NCBI RefSeq assembly: GCF_003601985.1
Contig: NZ_QZXA01000020.1
Coordinates: forward strand, 1-64,000
Origin: Mesorhizobium jarvisii
GTDB lineage: Bacteria > Pseudomonadota > Alphaproteobacteria > Rhizobiales > Rhizobiaceae
DNA: 64,000 nt
Direction of reading: 5' to 3'
In this document: positions 52,694 to 61,362 of the stretch, in pieces
Layout of the letters: every line of letters starts with the position of its first letter
How positions within the stretch are numbered: position 1 is the first letter of the stretch
The notes under the pieces: generated by a model
Told to the model about the DNA's origin: nothing
Databases searched by the model: none
The model's input: only the letters and a program-made list of their open reading frames with translations
Program-made: the position numbers and the translations under genes

Positions 52694-52712
52694 GATCACA
52701 TTTTCGTGACAT
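52694..52712 (-). promoter_or_regulatory. candidate Pho box upstream of phoX
   Basis: On the minus strand, ATGTCACGAAAATGTGATC has two TGT(C/G)A half sites whose starts are 11 bases apart, as in PhoB-binding direct repeats. It lies about 65 bases upstream of the phoX start. The second half-site deviates from the rhizobial CTGTCAT consensus. Confidence 0.45.
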
Positions 52713-52903
52713 CATACCTGCTCCGCCGCTCCACGCGAGGTGGTTGTCACCGTGACATCGGACTTTAGTCCAACCTTGCGCTTGCAAAAGTCCTGGAGGA
52801 CAAACGCAACGGTCGGAGGTCGCTTCCGGCCAATACATCTTTCGGCGATGTTGCTGGTTGCAACGTTGGGGTGGGCGCGCCGGCTCAATCGACGGAGATC
52901 AGG

Positions 52904-53497
52904 ATGCACGGATCGATCACGGCCCGGTGCCGCCGGCTGACGCTCGTTTCGGCGGCTGCTCTGGCGCTGACCATCATTCCCTATCGAATTGCCCTGCACG
53001 GCTCCGCCCCCGGAATCGACGCCGCATCAGCACAGGCCGCCAATGGCGGCAATGGCGGCGGCAGCGGTGGCGGTGGCAATGGCGGCAACGGCGGTGGCGG
53101 CAGCGGTGGCAACGGCGGTAATGGCGGCAACAGCGGCGGCGGTAACGGCGGTAACAGCGGCGGCGGTAACGGTGGCAACAGCGGCGGCGGTAACGGCGGT
53201 AACAGCAGCGGCGGTAACAGCGGCAACGGAAATGGAAACGGCGGCAATTCCGGAACGGATGGCAGTGGTGACAACTCGGCATCCGGCAAGGGACAGAGCG
53301 ACAAAGGCGTCAGCCATGTCAACGCCGCGACCGGTGACAAGGTCTCGGTGAGCGGCAACAAGATCACGGTCACACATCCCGACGGCATCACCGAAAAGAT
53401 CGAAAACGGCCGTTTCAAAATGAAGGATGCGCTGGGTCGCACGATCATCGACCGCCGGGCCACGCCGGCCGATGTCAGCCGTCTAAAGGCCTTGTGA
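52904..53497 (+). CDS. secreted glycine/asparagine-repeat protein
   Basis: A 197-residue protein: signal-anchor segment (ITARCRRLTLVSAAALALTI), then about 65 residues of GGNGGNSGG-type repeats, then a conserved-looking C-terminal 55 residues (VSHVNAATGDKVSVSG, ENGRFKMKDALGRTIIDRRA). ATG at 52904 after GGAGATCAGG; an upstream frame is open to 52871. The low-complexity part probably is a flexible spacer or surface structure. Confidence 0.75.
   Translation: MHGSITARCRRLTLVSAAALALTIIPYRIALHGSAPGIDAASAQAANGGNGGGSGGGGNGGNGGGGSGGNGGNGGNSGGGNGGNSGGGNGGNSGGGNGGNSSGGNSGNGNGNGGNSGTDGSGDNSASGKGQSDKGVSHVNAATGDKVSVSGNKITVTHPDGITEKIENGRFKMKDALGRTIIDRRATPADVSRLKAL
53041..53240 (+). repeat. short tandem repeats coding for Gly/Asn/Ser
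   Basis: Repeats of the type GGCGGTAACGGCGGTAACAG (15-18 base units with small variations) inside the secreted protein gene. They code for GGN and SGG units and may vary in number by slippage. Confidence 0.8.
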
Positions 53498-53616
53498 AAC
53501 TGGCTAGCAGGCAACGGCCGGTTTCACACGTCACCTCCGCCGCCCCCGGCGGAGGTGATCTTCCCTTGTCCGGCCCTTGCGCGGGTCCGCAATGGCCTGA
53601 ACTGTTTGTTTTGCCG

Positions 53617-53684
53617 CGATTCCCAAGGGAAAAGCGCCATGCGCTTTGCCCGGGAAACCCGTTTCACACTTTTCCTGGAATTGC
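53617..53684. repeat. RIME-like palindrome, family B (compound)
   Basis: CGCGATTCCCAAGGGAAAAG with a right part CACTTTTCCTGGAATTGC. It lies directly after the response-regulator stop and may serve as its 3' end. Confidence 0.65.
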
Positions 53685-53685
53685 T

Positions 53686-54348
53686 CTAAGAGCGGTTTCT
53701 GTCCCGGTCGCGGAACTCGCGCACCATGAGAGCCGCTTCCGTGCGGTTTCGCACATTGAGTTTGGACAGCACCCCGGTCATGTGGTGCTTGACCGTCTTT
53801 TCCTGCAGCTCCAGGCGCAAGGCAACCTCCTTGTTGCTGAGCCCCTCCGCCACCAGCCGCAGGATTTCCGTCTGCCGTTCAGTCAGTTGCCGCAACCGGT
53901 CCGCCACGCCGTTGGCAGATTGCGGGGACTGGAGATCAGAAAGCAGCCGTGCCGACAGCGTCGGCGTAAGGTAGCCCTCGCCGGCAGCCACATTGCGCAG
54001 GATGTCGGCGAGCGCGCGCGATCCGACGCCCTTGAGGATATAGCCCTGCACGCCTGCGTTCAGCGCCGTGGTTACATCGGCATTGGTCTCCGAAACCGTG
54101 AGCATGACGATCTTCTGGGCAGGATGGTCGGCGAGGATGCTGACAACCGCGGACAGGCCGCCGCCCGGCATGGAGATGTCGAGCAGCAATATGTCAGGCT
54201 GCACCGTCGAGGCGATGCGTTCGGCATCCTGCGCTGTCGCGCCTTCGCCGACGATCTCGAAACCTCCGATCTCCGACAGGCTGCGCGTCACGCCTTCGCG
54301 AAACAGCGGATGATCGTCGACAATAGCGATGCGGATAGCGCCAATCAT
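53686..54348 (-). CDS. NarL/FixJ-family response regulator
   Basis: A 220-residue regulator: receiver domain with D11, D12, phospho-acceptor D57 and K107, and a LuxR-type HTH (LTERQTEILRLVAEGLSNKEV). It is paired with the histidine kinase encoded directly upstream (ATGA overlap). Targets unknown. Confidence 0.93.
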   Translation of the reverse strand: MIGAIRIAIVDDHPLFREGVTRSLSEIGGFEIVGEGATAQDAERIASTVQPDILLLDISMPGGGLSAVVSILADHPAQKIVMLTVSETNADVTTALNAGVQGYILKGVGSRALADILRNVAAGEGYLTPTLSARLLSDLQSPQSANGVADRLRQLTERQTEILRLVAEGLSNKEVALRLELQEKTVKHHMTGVLSKLNVRNRTEAALMVREFRDRDRNRS

Positions 54349-55736
54349 GCTTGCTCCTCGATCGAAAGACTGATCACCAATCGCGTGCCTTGCGCTCCGG
54401 TCAAGGTCTCGAACTGGCCGCCAATGCTTTCGACCCGCTCCCTGAGGCCGGCGAGCCCCAACCCGTCGACCCGCGCCGGATCAAAACCCGGCCCGCCGTC
54501 CGACACTTCGACAAAAAGCCTGCCATTCTTCATCCCGGCCCGCACCGTCTGATCCTTGGCCCGCCCGTGGCGATAGGCATTGTTCAGCCCTTCCTGCACG
54601 AAACGATAGATGCTGATCTTTTCGGAAGTGCCGAGCTCAGGCAAATGCCTGGGTAGCGTGAGCAGCACGGACGTTCCCGTCCGGTGCTGATGTTCGTCGA
54701 CCGCCATCCGCAATATGTCCGTTGCCGCGGCAGTTTCGATCTGCGGCAAGACGAGACCGGTGCAGATACCGCGAATTTCGCGCATCGCATCCTCCAGCGT
54801 CTTGCGGATCATCGCGACCTCGGTCGCGCGGTTTTCGCCCCAATGGCCGTCGCCGGAGAATACCGGGCTGTCCATGCGCAGCGCCGCCAGGGCCACGAGT
54901 TGCGCCGGTCCGTCATGCAGGTCGGCACCGATCCGGCGCAAATATCGTTCGTTGAGCGCGGTGGCGCGGCGGGACGCCCTCTGCACACGCTGCCGCAAGG
55001 CGCTGTTTTGCGTCACCAGGCCTTGCAACTCCGACACCTGGCGGCGCAGCGCCCCGCGCTGATCATCGATGGTGCGGCTGGCGCGCAGCACGATGCTCGA
55101 CAGGAGCAGAAAAGCCGTCAGGGTGGTGCCGGCCACGATCAGCCAGCTCGACAGCAGGGCAGAGGCCAGCGTGGCCTTGAAATCAGTGGCGACCTCGAAG
55201 AATTCGGTGACGGCCACCACCTCGCCCGACCAGGGTTCGCGCACGGGATTGTAGATCTCCAGCAATGGCACGCCCGCGGCCTGCTCCTTGCTTTCGGTTT
55301 CGTCGAACGTATCGAATTGGGCGGTGACGTTGCCCTGAAAGGCGGACCGCAGATCGTCGGTCAGATCAAAGCGGCGGCCGATCAAAGTTGCATCTTTCGC
55401 GTAGAGCACGGTGCCGTCCCGGCGCCAGAGCCTGAACGAGACCAGGCGCTTGCCGAGCGCGCCCTGGCCGAGCGTCTCGTCGAGCGCCTGCTTGACGGAC
55501 TCGCTGAGCTCCTCGCTCTTGCGCAGGTCCGGCAGCAGCGGCGCGATCACGCTGTCGACATAGAGCGCCGTCGTGGCTGCCGAATTGCGGGTGACGCCGT
55601 CCCGGATCTGCGACGTCACCCAGGCACCCACCACCAGCATGACGGCCAGCAGGCCAAAGCCGCCGGCAACGAGGAATTGCAGGGCAAGCGAAAGCTCGCT
55701 CCAGCGCCGCGCCAAATTCTGCAGAATGCGAATCAT
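54345..55736 (-). CDS. NarX/DegS-type sensor histidine kinase
   Basis: A 463-residue kinase. Transmembrane segments at about 18-42 and 192-217 bracket a periplasmic sensor region of about 150 residues. A coiled coil (222-265) leads to the HisKA_3 site H274 in ADLHDGPAQ and an HATPase domain with EGLNNAYRHG and GLGLAGLRERV. ATG at 55736 follows CAGGGGATC. Sensor ligand unknown. Confidence 0.92.
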   Translation of the reverse strand: MIRILQNLARRWSELSLALQFLVAGGFGLLAVMLVVGAWVTSQIRDGVTRNSAATTALYVDSVIAPLLPDLRKSEELSESVKQALDETLGQGALGKRLVSFRLWRRDGTVLYAKDATLIGRRFDLTDDLRSAFQGNVTAQFDTFDETESKEQAAGVPLLEIYNPVREPWSGEVVAVTEFFEVATDFKATLASALLSSWLIVAGTTLTAFLLLSSIVLRASRTIDDQRGALRRQVSELQGLVTQNSALRQRVQRASRRATALNERYLRRIGADLHDGPAQLVALAALRMDSPVFSGDGHWGENRATEVAMIRKTLEDAMREIRGICTGLVLPQIETAAATDILRMAVDEHQHRTGTSVLLTLPRHLPELGTSEKISIYRFVQEGLNNAYRHGRAKDQTVRAGMKNGRLFVEVSDGGPGFDPARVDGLGLAGLRERVESIGGQFETLTGAQGTRLVISLSIEEQA

Positions 55737-55907
55737 GATCCCCTGACCGCCCTTCCATCGAACAGCTGGGCGACATCGCACATTGAGCCTCAGTCTTGCC
55801 GTTGCCAAGACCCTGTCGTTAGAACGAGGTCGCTTGACGTCTCGAGGCGCTTCGGAAACAAGGTCCGCGGCACATGCGGCGGCAGCCGCTTCGAGGGGGA
55901 TGGGACG

Positions 55908-56246
55908 TTGAGTTTTTCGGGACTGCTGCAGCTTGGCTTTTCGACGGTGATCTTCCTTTTGGCGGCGACCGCCGCCAAGCAATGGGGACTGGCGCCGAGC
56001 CTCGGCAAGATCCTGTTGACGCTCGCGCTCTATTCGCTGGGCAATCTGATCATGCTGCGGCTGATCCGCGAATTCGGCATGTCGGTGTCGTTCAGCCTCT
56101 CAGCGGTCATCCAGCTGGTCTCGGTCAACGTCGTGGCGCTGGTGTTCTTCGGCGAGCGCGTCAACGCGCTGCAGGCCACCGGCATCGTGCTGGCGATCGC
56201 CGCAGTGGCGCTGATCACGCTTGGGCCCTATCTGCAGGGGCGTTGA
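55908..56246 (+). CDS. small EamA/SMR-like membrane transporter
   Basis: A 112-residue protein with four hydrophobic helices, MSFSGLLQLGFSTVIFLL at its start and VALITLGPYLQGR at its end, as in small multidrug resistance or half-DMT proteins. It begins at TTG 55908, eight bases after GAGGGGG. The open frame further upstream is antisense to the kinase gene. Divergent from the two-component genes. Substrate unknown. Confidence 0.78.
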   Translation: MSFSGLLQLGFSTVIFLLAATAAKQWGLAPSLGKILLTLALYSLGNLIMLRLIREFGMSVSFSLSAVIQLVSVNVVALVFFGERVNALQATGIVLAIAAVALITLGPYLQGR

Positions 56247-56274
56247 TCGAGATGAAGATTGCGACACCGACCCG

Positions 56275-56985
56275 ATGAAAGACACCGCAAGCACCCTGCT
56301 CAACCGCATCGAATTCCCGGTGCTGCTGGCCGGCCTGGTCATCGCCGGCGGCCTGTGGGGCTTCGTGGAGCTCATGGAGGTGGCGCGGGCAACCGCGTCG
56401 CACGCCTTCGACACCGAAATCCTGCTTGCCTTCCGCCAGGTTGGCCAACCGGCAATCCCGATCGGCCCATCGTGGCTGGAAGGCGCGATGCGCGACATCA
56501 CCAGCCTCGGCAGCGCCAGCGTGCTGGTGCTGATCACGACGGCAACGATCCTCTATTTGCTGTTGATCCGCCGGCCGGGGACGGCACTTCTCATCTTCGT
56601 CGCCGTGGCCGGCGGCCAGGTGCTGTCGAGCCTGCTGAAGGTCGGCGTCGACCGGCCGCGGCCCGAGCTCGTTTCGCATCTGGTCAGCGAGACGTCGCTT
56701 TCCTTCCCAAGCGGCCACGCCATGCTGTCGGCGGTGACCTATCTCACGCTTGGTTCGCTCGCGGCGCGCTTCCTGCATGGCAGGGCGACGAAGATCTACG
56801 TGTTGTCGCTGGCCGTGCTGACGACGGTGCTGGTCGGCGTCAGCCGCATCTATCTCGGCGTCCACTGGCCGTCGGATGTGCTGGCCGGCTGGTGCGCGGG
56901 CTTCGCCTGGGCGATGCTGTGCTGGCTGGTGGCGCGTGTGTTGCAGCGCCGCAAGGTGGTGAGCGACGATGCCGATGGCGCCTGA
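56275..56985 (+). CDS. PAP2-family membrane phosphatase
   Basis: A 236-residue protein with six hydrophobic segments and the three PAP2 motifs: KVGVDRPRP (122-130), PSGH (145-148) and SRIYLGVHWPSD with R191, H197 and D201. It removes phosphate from lipids such as phosphatidic acid or undecaprenyl diphosphate. Lies 28 bases after the small transporter and probably is co-transcribed. Confidence 0.92.
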   Translation: MKDTASTLLNRIEFPVLLAGLVIAGGLWGFVELMEVARATASHAFDTEILLAFRQVGQPAIPIGPSWLEGAMRDITSLGSASVLVLITTATILYLLLIRRPGTALLIFVAVAGGQVLSSLLKVGVDRPRPELVSHLVSETSLSFPSGHAMLSAVTYLTLGSLAARFLHGRATKIYVLSLAVLTTVLVGVSRIYLGVHWPSDVLAGWCAGFAWAMLCWLVARVLQRRKVVSDDADGA

Positions 56986-57216
56986 CCGCACCCTCGGGCT
57001 TGCGCTCAGATCAAGCGGTTGATGAGGTGTCCACCACAGCCTGCCAGAGCCAGAACCATCGAAAGCAGGCATGCGGATGTCATCAAGGTCTTGAAAAATT
57101 CACCGCGTTACCCCCTGCCCAGATGGGCAGCACCCTAGCCTGCAATCCTCGGGAAGTATCGGAAAAAATGGACAATCAGGCGAAGGCGCTTACGCCTCAG
57201 ACATTCATATTGATGC

Positions 57217-57245
57217 TTGAAACATCATGACAATGGTATTATACC
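57217..57245 (+). promoter_or_regulatory. promoter/operator of the XRE-SulP unit
   Basis: TTGAAA (57217-57222) and TATACC (57240-57245) are separated by 17 bases. The -10 overlaps an 11-base palindrome GGTATTATACC (57235-57245), a plausible binding site for the XRE protein encoded 35 bases downstream. Confidence 0.5.
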
Positions 57246-57279
57246 TTATTCCCGCAGACTCAGACATGGGGTCGGGCCA

Positions 57280-57558
57280 ATGATCACTGCCGCGCAGATG
57301 CGTGCCGCAAGGGCCTTGGCCGGCATCGACCAGAAGACGCTCGCCGAACGCGCAGGCGTTTCGCTTCCGACCATCCAGCGCATGGAAGCGAGCGATGGCG
57401 TGGTCCGGGGCGTGGTCGATACGCTGATGAAGGTCATCCAGGCGCTCGACGAGGCCGGGGTGGAGTTGATCGGCGAGAACCAGGCCAGCGAGCGCGGCGG
57501 CAGGGGCGTGCGCCTCAAACCCGCCGTGCCGCCAGATCCCAGGGCTGAGCCGGCATAA
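57280..57558 (+). CDS. small XRE-type regulator
   Basis: A 92-residue protein: HTH MITAAQMRAARALAGIDQ with TLAERAGVSLPTIQRMEASDG, ending in a Pro/Arg-rich tail. ATG at 57280. The SulP gene follows after 66 bases in the same direction; such XRE/SulP pairs recur in rhizobia, so it probably regulates the transporter and itself. Confidence 0.88.
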   Translation: MITAAQMRAARALAGIDQKTLAERAGVSLPTIQRMEASDGVVRGVVDTLMKVIQALDEAGVELIGENQASERGGRGVRLKPAVPPDPRAEPA

Positions 57559-57624
57559 GTCGCGACGGCGACCGCCGACATTCCTGCCGACGATCCCGCC
57601 GCCTTCATGTGCGGAAGGCAGTCC

Positions 57625-59400
57625 ATGGATCAGACACGGCAGGCAGTGCATCAATCGACCCAAAGGTCGGCCCACAAATCGACTCGTGGGTCGGCCCAAG
57701 GGTCGGCCCAAGGGTCGGCAAGCCCGACATTTGCCGAATTGTTCACGCCCAAACTGGTGACGGTCTGGCGCGAAGGTTACCACCTGCCGCAGTTCAAGGC
57801 CGACTTCATGGCCGGGCTGACCGTCGCCATCGTGGCGCTGCCGCTGTCGATGGCGATTGCGATCGCCTCCGGCGTGACGCCGGAGCGCGGCCTGTTCACA
57901 GCCATCGTCGGCGGCTTCATCATCTCGGCATTCGGCGGCAGCCGCTTCCAGATCGGCGGGCCGGCCGGCGCCTTCATCGTGCTGGTGGCGGCGACCGTCC
58001 AGCGCGAAGGTGTCGATGGATTGCTTCTGGCAACGATGATGGCCGGCGTGTTCCTGCTCGCCATCGGCTATCTCAGGCTTGGCACCTACATCAAATTCAT
58101 CCCCTATCCGGTGACGGTCGGCTTCACCGCCGGCATTGCGATCATCATCTTCTCCGGCCAGATCGTCGAATTGTTCGGGCTTAAGCTTGCGGGGCCGGAG
58201 CCGGGGCCGCTGCTGCCGAAATTGATGGCGATCGGGCAGGCGGCTGGCACGGTAAACATCTCGGCGACGCTGGTGGCGGTGCTGACCATCGTCACCATTG
58301 TCGCGGTGAAGCGCTGGCGGCCGGGCTGGCCGGGCATGCTGATCGCCGTCGGACTTGCCTCGCTGGTGGTGGCGCTGCTGGCGTTGCCGGCTGAAACCAT
58401 CGGCACGCGCTATGGCGGCATTCCCCGCAGCCTGCCGTTTCCGACGCTGCCGACGCTCACCATGGGCAAGATCGTCGCGGTGCTGCCGGACGCCATTGCC
58501 TTTGCCCTGCTCGGCGCCATCGAATCGTTGCTGTCGGCCGTGGTTGCCGACGGCATGACCGGCCGGCGGCACCGTTCCAACTGCGAGCTGGTGGCGCAGG
58601 GTTTCGCCAACATCGCATCCGCATTGTTCGGCGGCATGTGCGTCACCGGCACCATCGCCCGCACCGCCACCAATGTGCGGGCCGGCGCGCATGGGCCGGT
58701 CTCGGGCATGCTGCATTCACTGTTCCTGCTGGTCTTCATGCTGGTGGCCGCGCCGCTGGCCAGCTACATCCCGCTTGCCGCGCTTGCCGGCGTGCTGGCG
58801 GTGGTCTGCTGGAACATGTTCGAGAAACAGGCCTTCGCGACGCTGTTGCGCGCCTCGCGCGGCGACGCGCTGGTGCTGATGGCGACCTTCCTGATCGTCG
58901 TCTTCCGCGACCTGACCGAAGGCATCGTCGTCGGTTTCGCGCTGGGCTCGATCCTGTTCATCGACCGCATGGCCAAGTCGATCGCTGTCGAGGCGGATCT
59001 GGTGCAGGACGATGTCGCCGACAGCAGCGGCCGCGCCTATGATGCCAGCGAGGCGAGCGACGTCGACACCGTCGTCTACCGCATCTCGGGCGCCTTCTTC
59101 TTCGGCGCCGCTTCCACCGTCGGCGGCGTGCTCGACCGCATTGCCGACCAGCGTAAGAATTTCATCCTCGACTGCTCGGCGGTGCCTTTCTTCGATTCGA
59201 CGGCCGCCAATGTCATCGAAAGCGCGGCCCACAAGGCCAGGCGCGCCGGTGTGCGCTTCATCATATCGGGTGCCTCTCCGCAGATACGGCGCACCCTGAT
59301 CAACCACGGCGTCAAGCGGCCGCTGGTGACCTATGCCGCTTCGATCAGCGATGCGCGGGCGCAACTGACGGTTCCGCCGGCGGTTGATGCCACGCAATAG
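57625..59400 (+). CDS. SulP family anion transporter with STAS domain
   Basis: A 591-residue inner-membrane transporter. The SulP core has about 12-14 helices (QFKADFMAGLTVAIVALPLS at the start; GGPAGAFIVLV), and a STAS domain covers about 460-580 (FILDCSAVPFFDSTAANVIE). It imports sulfate, bicarbonate or dicarboxylates. ATG at 57625 follows GGAAGG; the N-terminal tail is polar and made of SAQGSAQGSA-like repeats. Confidence 0.92.
   Translation: MDQTRQAVHQSTQRSAHKSTRGSAQGSAQGSASPTFAELFTPKLVTVWREGYHLPQFKADFMAGLTVAIVALPLSMAIAIASGVTPERGLFTAIVGGFIISAFGGSRFQIGGPAGAFIVLVAATVQREGVDGLLLATMMAGVFLLAIGYLRLGTYIKFIPYPVTVGFTAGIAIIIFSGQIVELFGLKLAGPEPGPLLPKLMAIGQAAGTVNISATLVAVLTIVTIVAVKRWRPGWPGMLIAVGLASLVVALLALPAETIGTRYGGIPRSLPFPTLPTLTMGKIVAVLPDAIAFALLGAIESLLSAVVADGMTGRRHRSNCELVAQGFANIASALFGGMCVTGTIARTATNVRAGAHGPVSGMLHSLFLLVFMLVAAPLASYIPLAALAGVLAVVCWNMFEKQAFATLLRASRGDALVLMATFLIVVFRDLTEGIVVGFALGSILFIDRMAKSIAVEADLVQDDVADSSGRAYDASEASDVDTVVYRISGAFFFGAASTVGGVLDRIADQRKNFILDCSAVPFFDSTAANVIESAAHKARRAGVRFIISGASPQIRRTLINHGVKRPLVTYAASISDARAQLTVPPAVDATQ
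57660..57722 (+). repeat. tandem GGTCGGCCCAA repeats in the SulP N-terminal region
   Basis: Four to five units around GGGTCGGCCCAA lie in the first 30 codons. They encode Ser-Ala-Gln-Gly units, are absent from the SulP core, and may be variable in number. Confidence 0.75.
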
Positions 59401-59413
59401 GCAGCCTGGCGGC

Positions 59414-60145
59414 TCAGAGGCCAGCGCCCCGTATTTCTTCAGCGTGCGCCTTCACGAGGTCGGCCATGCTGTCGAAGCGAAAATCCACCGTCGGTGCATC
59501 GCCGGGGTTCATCGTGGCGCCGAAGCCCTGATCCGCATGCCGGCGATAGATCCAGCACGATGTCAGGCTGAAGCGATTTGCGGGAGCGTGATCGTGAAAC
59601 ATGCTTTCCGCGGTGTGTAGGACCTCTCGCTTCTCTACCCCGATTGTACCGAGCTTTTCGAGCATATAGTCGAAGTGCCGGTCGGAGGGCTTGTAGGAGC
59701 CGATATCTTCCGCCGTATAGATCGCGTCGAAATCAACGCCGAGCTTCTTGTTGCTGAACGAGAAACTTTCGTTGTCGACGTTGGAGAGGATGATCAGCTT
59801 GTAGTGCTTTTTGAGGTACTGCAAGGCTTCCGCGGAGTCGGCGAAAGCCGGCCAGTCCCTCACGCTTTCCCCATACGCCACGCATTCCTCTCGAGTGGCG
59901 ACGACACCCCACTCCTCCGCAAGTCGCTTGTAAACGATCGGCAGGAGGTCGCGGTAGCGTTTCCCCGGCGTCCATTTCTGTTGACTGGATTCGTGCCGGG
60001 CGTGCGCCTCGAGGATCTCGTTCCGGCTCAAGCTGCGGGCAGCCCTTTCTGTCAGCGGCTTCAGGCCGGCGATCATGCCGGACTCCCAATCGATCAGGGT
60101 GCCGTAGCAGTCGAAGGTCAGGGCTTTGAATTCTGTGAGTTTCAT
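59414..60145 (-). CDS. haloacid dehalogenase type II-like hydrolase
   Basis: A 243-residue HAD hydrolase. Nucleophile D12 in LTFDCYGTLIDWE, Ser/Thr motif LSNVDNESF, Lys in GSYKPSDRHF, and a C-terminal SMFHDHAPANRF. This order fits L-2-haloacid dehalogenase-type HAD enzymes. A perfect AAAGGAGGT site precedes the ATG at 60145. Whether it dehalogenates or acts as a phosphatase is not certain. Confidence 0.88.
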   Translation of the reverse strand: MKLTEFKALTFDCYGTLIDWESGMIAGLKPLTERAARSLSRNEILEAHARHESSQQKWTPGKRYRDLLPIVYKRLAEEWGVVATREECVAYGESVRDWPAFADSAEALQYLKKHYKLIILSNVDNESFSFSNKKLGVDFDAIYTAEDIGSYKPSDRHFDYMLEKLGTIGVEKREVLHTAESMFHDHAPANRFSLTSCWIYRRHADQGFGATMNPGDAPTVDFRFDSMADLVKAHAEEIRGAGL

Positions 60146-60228
60146 GAAACTACCTCCTTTGAAGTCCCTGGGTGAAGCGACACTGACGTGGATCGCCATC
60201 AATCATCAGGTCGATTTCGCCTCGGCGA

Positions 60229-61155
60229 CTAGCCGACATGATGCTGACTGAGCTGAAAGTCCTTCGACGCTGCGCTGCCCGACGAGATGAACCAGACGCC
60301 GGACAGCGTCACCGCAAGGCCAGCCAGCATCGCCTTCGAAAGCGGCTCGCCGAACATCGACCAGCCCCAGAGCATCGTCACGGGTGGGCTGAGATAGATC
60401 ACGCTGCTGACCTGTGAGGCCGTGTAGAGGCGCAGGCTTGCGTAGTACGTGCCGTAGCAGAAGAAGGTCGAAAACAGCACCAGCCAGGCGATGCCGAATC
60501 CGAACCTGGCATCGAGGGGCGGCATCAGCCCGCCATTCCATCCGGCGCAAGCGGCGAAAAGGACTGCTGCCGTCAGGCATTGAATGCACAGGCTCTGATG
60601 AATGGGCATATTGATCGTCCCCATCCGCTTCTGCACCACCGTTGCCAGCGCCAGAACCATCATGGAAGCGACTGTCAACAAATATGCCCAGGCCGGGGCC
60701 GTCCCGAGGCTCAGGCTGTCCAGCGAAACGATGAGAACGCCGGTCACTCCGAGAGCCGTTCCGATCCACTGTCTCCCGGTCAATCGGTGTCCCAGAACCG
60801 GCTGCGACAAGGCCGCGATGGCGAGCGGGACAAGATCGGAAATCAGCGCGACAAGGCCGGTCGGCACGCGCTGGCCGATGGCAAGCGCGAATCCGCCGAG
60901 ATAGAGGAACATCGTCGCCACGCCGAAGACCATCTGCTGGACAAGGGCACGGGCGTTGACGCGCGGTCCGATCAGGAGAGCAAATGGCACGAGGATCAGC
61001 CCGGACATCAAGGTCCGCCAGAACAGCACCAGCATGACATCGGCATTCTCGCTGGCGTAGCGGATGCCGACGAAGCCGGAACTCCAGCTTACGACCAGCG
61101 CCGTCGCCATTGTTGGCCACACGAGGCGATGGATCCTGGTTTGCGGGAGCGTCAT
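60229..61155 (-). CDS. EamA-family (DMT) transporter
   Basis: A 308-residue protein with ten transmembrane helices and two EamA repeats (FVGIRYASENADVMLVLFWRT in the first; SSVIYLSPPVTMLWGWSMF in the second). Likely an exporter of amino acids or metabolites. ATG at 61155. Divergent from the LysR gene, with about 207 bases between start codons, so LysR control is likely. Confidence 0.9.
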   Translation of the reverse strand: MTLPQTRIHRLVWPTMATALVVSWSSGFVGIRYASENADVMLVLFWRTLMSGLILVPFALLIGPRVNARALVQQMVFGVATMFLYLGGFALAIGQRVPTGLVALISDLVPLAIAALSQPVLGHRLTGRQWIGTALGVTGVLIVSLDSLSLGTAPAWAYLLTVASMMVLALATVVQKRMGTINMPIHQSLCIQCLTAAVLFAACAGWNGGLMPPLDARFGFGIAWLVLFSTFFCYGTYYASLRLYTASQVSSVIYLSPPVTMLWGWSMFGEPLSKAMLAGLAVTLSGVWFISSGSAASKDFQLSQHHVG

Positions 61156-61362
61156 GAAATCTCTCTGTTCAAGCCGGCCCGTGACCCCGAAGCGGAGCAT
61201 GGCCGACGTGGCTCAGACCATTGAAGGCTCCAGCGCGTGTTTGCACATGACAAATTTCGATACGATCATGAAGCAGTCAGAAAAATCGCCATACTGGCTT
61301 GCCTGAAACGCATCGGAGGATCAGAAATTGGCGCGTCTCTTTGGTTTCGAGCGAGGATTGTC

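Noticed and set aside
53041..53240. CRISPR-like periodic repeats
   Set aside because: The repeats are in frame, of 15-18 bases without unique spacers, and encode a Gly/Asn/Ser region of a secreted protein.
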